From: Lachnoclostridium phytofermentans ISDg
GTDB lineage: Bacteria; Bacillota; Clostridia; Lachnospirales; Lachnospiraceae
Assembly: GCF_000018685.1 (NCBI RefSeq)
Contig: NC_010001.1
Span: 3,240,001 to 3,304,000 of the forward strand
DNA length: 64,000 bases
Direction: 5' to 3'
The notes below the pieces were generated by a model. It was not told the DNA's origin. It saw only the letters and a program-made list of their open reading frames with translations, and ran no database searches. Shown here one piece after another: positions 61,071 through 64,000 of this stretch; the first letter of the stretch is position 1; each line of letters begins with the position of its first letter. The translations under genes and the position numbers were made by a program.

Positions 61071-62375
61071 TTAATCTTCGAATATACTTTCTAATTTATG
61101 AATGGTATCCTCAAAATCCGCTTTATCATCAACTTGTTGGCATAAAAACTCATTAACCTGTTCAATCTTTCTCATGGAATAGTCAATATTTTTGTTTGTA
61201 CCAGGTTTGTAGGCTCCGATATTTATCAAATCCTCTGCATCCTGATATGTTGCCAATACCATTTTTAACTTACCTGCAAGTTTTTTATGTTCCGAAGTTG
61301 CAATTGCACTCATAACACGAGAGATACTTGCCAATACATCGATTGCTGGATAATGATTCTTTTGCGCCATTTTTCTAGAAAGCACAATATGTCCATCTAA
61401 GATACCTCTTGCTGTATCAGTAATTGGCTCATTAAAATCATCACCATCTACTAAAACAGTATAAAGCCCTGTAATAGAACCTTTGTCACTATTACCTGCT
61501 CTTTCTAGAAGCTTTGGCATCTCAGAGTAAACACTTGGAGGATATCCTCTCGAAACAGGTGGTTCTCCACTGGCTAATCCAATTTCTCTTTGGGCCATTG
61601 AAAATCTTGTTAACGAGTCCATCATTAACAAAACATCTTTTCCTTTGTCTCTAAAATACTCTGCTATCGCTGTAGCAGTTTTCGCTGCCTTTTTTCGTAT
61701 AAGAGCTGGCTTATCCGAGGTTGCAATTACTAAGACAGAACGCTTCACGCCTTCCGGTCCTAGATCCCTCTCGATAAATTCTTTTACTTCCCTACCACGC
61801 TCTCCGATTAATGCAATTACGTTGATATCAGCTTTCGTATTCCTTGCAAACATACCAAGTAATGTACTTTTTCCAACACCACTACCTGCAAAGATACCAA
61901 TACGCTGCCCTTTTCCTATCGTTAACAAGCCATCAACAGCTCTAACCCCGAGTGATAATACCTCTCCTATCAATTCCCTGTCCATAGGATCTGGAGCTTT
62001 TGCATCAACAGGATAACTTTCACTTAACGAAAGAGTGCTCATATCCATGGGATTTCCTAAACCATCTAGCGTTTGACCAAGCAATTCATCACCGACTTTT
62101 ACAAGCAATGGTTCTTTTTTGTTTAATACCATACTACCAACACCAATACCTGTGATGTCATCGTATGGCATAAGCAAAAGTTTATCGTCTCGAAAGCCAA
62201 TTACTTCTGCCTTCACTACTATGCTTTTGTCTTGTGAAATAATTTCGCAAAGGTCATTAACACTGGCGTCAGGCCCGATAGATTCCACCGTTAGTCCAAC
62301 TACCTTTGTTACCTTACCCAAACGGTTTGCATATGATTTCATTAGAAGTTCTTCATACTTGTTAAAATCTATCAT
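61071..62375 (-). CDS. fliI: Flagellum-specific ATPase FliI
   Basis: 434 residues. P-loop FAGSGVGKSTLLGMFARN, Walker B LLMMDSLTRF, and the family stretch GEPPVSRGYPPSVYSEMPKL. It powers flagellar export with FliH and FliJ. Start ATG at 62375 with GGAG; ATGs further upstream lie in a structured element region and lack a site. Confidence 0.96.
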   Translation of the reverse strand: MIDFNKYEELLMKSYANRLGKVTKVVGLTVESIGPDASVNDLCEIISQDKSIVVKAEVIGFRDDKLLLMPYDDITGIGVGSMVLNKKEPLLVKVGDELLGQTLDGLGNPMDMSTLSLSESYPVDAKAPDPMDRELIGEVLSLGVRAVDGLLTIGKGQRIGIFAGSGVGKSTLLGMFARNTKADINVIALIGERGREVKEFIERDLGPEGVKRSVLVIATSDKPALIRKKAAKTATAIAEYFRDKGKDVLLMMDSLTRFSMAQREIGLASGEPPVSRGYPPSVYSEMPKLLERAGNSDKGSITGLYTVLVDGDDFNEPITDTARGILDGHIVLSRKMAQKNHYPAIDVLASISRVMSAIATSEHKKLAGKLKMVLATYQDAEDLINIGAYKPGTNKNIDYSMRKIEQVNEFLCQQVDDKADFEDTIHKLESIFED

Positions 62376-62402
62376 TATAAACTCCATTCTGTCACAATTC
62401 TG

Positions 62403-62462
62403 CACACTTGAAATCATGTCTGTTTAGTAGATATATGTGCCGAAGAAGAAGCAGGCACAAGC
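62403..62462 (-). repeat. Short copy E of the structured element, tandem to copy D
   Basis: On the minus strand: TTGTGCC/GGCACA hairpin with loop TGCTTCTTCTTC, then the core ATCTACTAAACAGACATG and AAGTGTG. It lies directly 3' of copy D, between fliH and fliI. Confidence 0.55.
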
Positions 62463-62478
62463 AATGCATGAAATTCTA

Positions 62479-62613
62479 TTCACACTTCCAAACATGCCCG
62501 CTTAGTAGGCCGGATATATGTACCGAGGATTATGCAGGAACATATATCCGTGTGAAGTTTTAGAATTTCTTAGGCGGCGTCACTTGGCGCCTTAGAAATT
62601 CTCTTCACACTTA
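62479..62613 (-). ncRNA. Long copy D of the structured intergenic element (fliH-fliI)
   Basis: Same order as 54979-55112: GTGTGAAG; hairpin 1 with the same arms; CTTCACAC; hairpin 2 (GGATATATGT with ACATATATCC) and loop TGCATAATCCTC; core GGCCTACTAAGCGGGCATG; and AAGTGTGAA. The outer stem is GTGTGAAG/CTTCACAC here against GTGTAAAG/CTTTACAC in the other copy; hairpin 2 arms differ almost entirely but still pair. The first 20 bases also encode the end of FliH. Confidence 0.68.
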
Positions 62614-63464
62614 CCTGCCAGTAATTTCATGTCAGTCATTAAATTCTTTAATTGGACATCCAAACTACAATCAATGACACGACTATCTGTCTCTATTAGA
62701 CACTGACCTTTGTTAAGAAGACGATCCTCCACAATTTCAAGTTCCGTATTCTCTTTCAGTTTCGAGGCAATTTCGTCTTTCTTAGAATGAACTGTTTCAA
62801 AATCATCACGAGAAACTCGAATTAGGTAGGAGTTACTGTTTTCTATCGTAAGAAACTCCCGTTCAATCAAATGATAGATGATTTCCTTTTTATTCTCTAT
62901 TAAAACTCCAGTAAAATGCTTCATAAAATTAAGAAATAAATCGATAAAGGAAGGTTCTAAATCTCTTACCTTTTGTTCATATTCTTCTTTCAAACGATTC
63001 TTTTCTGCATTTAATTCGTCAATTTTTTTCTGTTGCTCCACCAAAGCCTCTTGTAAGCCTTGTTCATATCCTTCTTGCTTTGCCTTTTGCACGATTTCAA
63101 TTTTTATCTTATCTGCATCAAGCTTTGCTTGATTTATCATATGAGCAACTTCAGATTTTGCCTGTTCAATAATCTGCTGTGATTGTTCCACCAGCTTACG
63201 ATTATTTTCAAGCATCTGCTCTTCTGATTGTCTAATCAAATCTTCTTCGTTTGGCTCATCTTCCTCTGATATTGCCTCAACTTTTATTGCTGACAACCCT
63301 TCGACAAATCCTTCCTTACCACACGCAATCTCGCTTGTGACTTCGGTTCTGTTTATTATACTGTCTAAAAACTTCTTAATATGTTCTTCCGATAGGGAAT
63401 TTGTATCAATTACCTTTTTTTCTTCTTCATACCGAATCGAATATGCCTTTATCACATTAGACAA
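62592..63464 (-). CDS. fliH: Flagellar assembly protein FliH
   Basis: 290 residues. A central coiled coil (about residues 60-170, EQMLENNRKLVEQSQQIIEQ then VAHMINQAKLDADKIKIEIV) and a C-terminal FliH/V-ATPase E-like domain (PSFIDLFLNFMKHFTGVLIE; KGQCLIETDSRVIDCSLDVQ). It is the stator-like regulator of FliI. The chosen start is the TTG at 63464 (SNVIKAYS follows, as in relatives), overlapping the fliG stop; a GTG at 63482 is the alternative. Its final codons, KCEENF, lie in copy D of the structured element. Confidence 0.9.
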   Translation of the reverse strand: MSNVIKAYSIRYEEEKKVIDTNSLSEEHIKKFLDSIINRTEVTSEIACGKEGFVEGLSAIKVEAISEEDEPNEEDLIRQSEEQMLENNRKLVEQSQQIIEQAKSEVAHMINQAKLDADKIKIEIVQKAKQEGYEQGLQEALVEQQKKIDELNAEKNRLKEEYEQKVRDLEPSFIDLFLNFMKHFTGVLIENKKEIIYHLIEREFLTIENSNSYLIRVSRDDFETVHSKKDEIASKLKENTELEIVEDRLLNKGQCLIETDSRVIDCSLDVQLKNLMTDMKLLAGKCEENF

Positions 63465-64000
63465 CGATCTCGTCACCCCCACCTCTGGAAATGATGATTT
63501 CAGCAGAGTCTTCCAGCTTTCTTATAATATTAACAATCTTCTGTTGAGCTTCTTCAACATCTTTAAGACGTACAGGTCCCATAAATTCCATATCTTCTCT
63601 AATCATTGCAGCAAGACGCTTACTTAAGTTATTGAAGATAATGCTCTGTACTTCTTCTGTTGTACTCTTAAGGGCAACTGCAAGCTCGTTGTTATCCACT
63701 TCACGAAGCACACGCTGTATGGATTTGTCATCAAGCGTAATAATATCTTCGAATACGAACATCTTCTTTCGAATTTCGTCTGCAAGTTCTGGTTCTTCGA
63801 GTTCCAAATTCTCCAGAATATGGCGCTCTGTACCACGGTCAACTGTATTTAAGATATCAACGATAGCATCGACACCACCTGCAATTGTGTAATCCTGATT
63901 TACCAAGGAGGATAACTTTCTCTCTAATACTCGCTCTACTTCTTTAATTACATCAGGTGACGTACGATCCATCTGAGCAATACGTTTTGCAACATCTGCC
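63457..64000 (-). CDS. fliG: Flagellar motor switch protein FliG (5' part outside window)
   Basis: C-terminal 180 residues or so of FliG. Reading is open to the right edge. Visible parts are the ARM repeats (IVDILNTVDRGTERHILENL, LADEIRKKMFVFEDIITLDD) and the charged torque helix region (IQRVLREVDNNELAVALKS; NLSKRLAAMIREDMEFMGPV). It is the rotor partner of the MotA stator. fliF, fliE and flgBC should lie further right, outside the window. Confidence 0.95.
   Translation of the reverse strand, partial: ADVAKRIAQMDRTSPDVIKEVERVLERKLSSLVNQDYTIAGGVDAIVDILNTVDRGTERHILENLELEEPELADEIRKKMFVFEDIITLDDKSIQRVLREVDNNELAVALKSTTEEVQSIIFNNLSKRLAAMIREDMEFMGPVRLKDVEEAQQKIVNIIRKLEDSAEIIISRGGGDEIVV

Noticed and set aside
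1..64000. tRNA, rRNA genes or a complete insertion sequence
   Set aside because: No cloverleaf, rRNA signature or transposase motif was seen on either strand by reading; a tRNAscan or IS search could still find something missed.

Overview
The window is AT-rich, low-GC Firmicute DNA. Family-level protein similarity, Shine-Dalgarno sites, a T-box leader and the flagellar/chemotaxis gene order all point to a motile Clostridia member, most like a plant-polysaccharide-degrading Lachnospiraceae such as Lachnoclostridium phytofermentans. The species name is an inference from memory, not a search. No rRNA, tRNA, CRISPR array or complete insertion sequence was seen.

Layout. 1-11 kb holds carbohydrate genes: an oligosaccharide ABC importer (solute-binding lipoprotein cut by the window edge, plus two permeases), an aldo/keto reductase, a sialate O-acetylesterase-type esterase, a small repeat-containing protein, meso-diaminopimelate dehydrogenase and an aldose 1-epimerase. 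10.7-13.3 kb holds a one-Cys OhrR-like regulator, two Cys-type glutathione peroxidases and a CarD-family protein. 13.8-16.6 kb holds thrS with a T-box leader and its promoter, abutting a C-terminally truncated, Fur-box-preceded iron-type binding lipoprotein. 16.8-17.8 kb is a TetR operon with a palindromic operator. 18-21.7 kb is an amino-acid ABC importer whose binding protein resembles the cysteine receptor CjaA. Its far-upstream leader has a consensus promoter, a 33-residue ORF with five consecutive Cys codons and an intrinsic terminator, which looks like cysteine-responsive attenuation. 22-25 kb is an ABC-2 exporter with a long structured leader. It converges on a radical-SAM peptide cluster (25-28 kb): a 48-residue Cys-rich precursor, an acyl-carrier-like protein, a TIGR04066-like protein and a radical SAM maturase. 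28.4-31.4 kb holds a YihY/BrkB membrane protein, tsf and rpsB.

31.4-64 kb is one large minus-strand flagellar/chemotaxis operon, read from the right edge: fliG (partial), fliH, fliI, fliJ, a MotE-like gene, fliK, flgD, a TIGR02530-like gene, flgE, flbD, motA, motB, fliL, fliM, fliY, cheY, fliO, fliP, fliQ, fliR, flhB, flhA, flhF, flhG, a PilZ gene, cheB, cheA, cheW, cheC, cheD, a small membrane protein, the sigma-28 gene, a FapA-like gene and three poorly characterised genes. It ends at an AT-rich intrinsic terminator before rpsB. The genes cover export apparatus, hook, stator, switch, signalling and the late sigma factor.

The most unusual non-coding content is a family of structured intergenic elements. 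Two long copies inside the flagellar operon have compensatory stem changes, and three shorter relatives share the core CUACURAG...GCAUG. All five lie in the sense orientation between genes. There are also a three-copy inverted-repeat family, a set of hairpins just upstream of Shine-Dalgarno sites, and several short intergenic tandem repeats.
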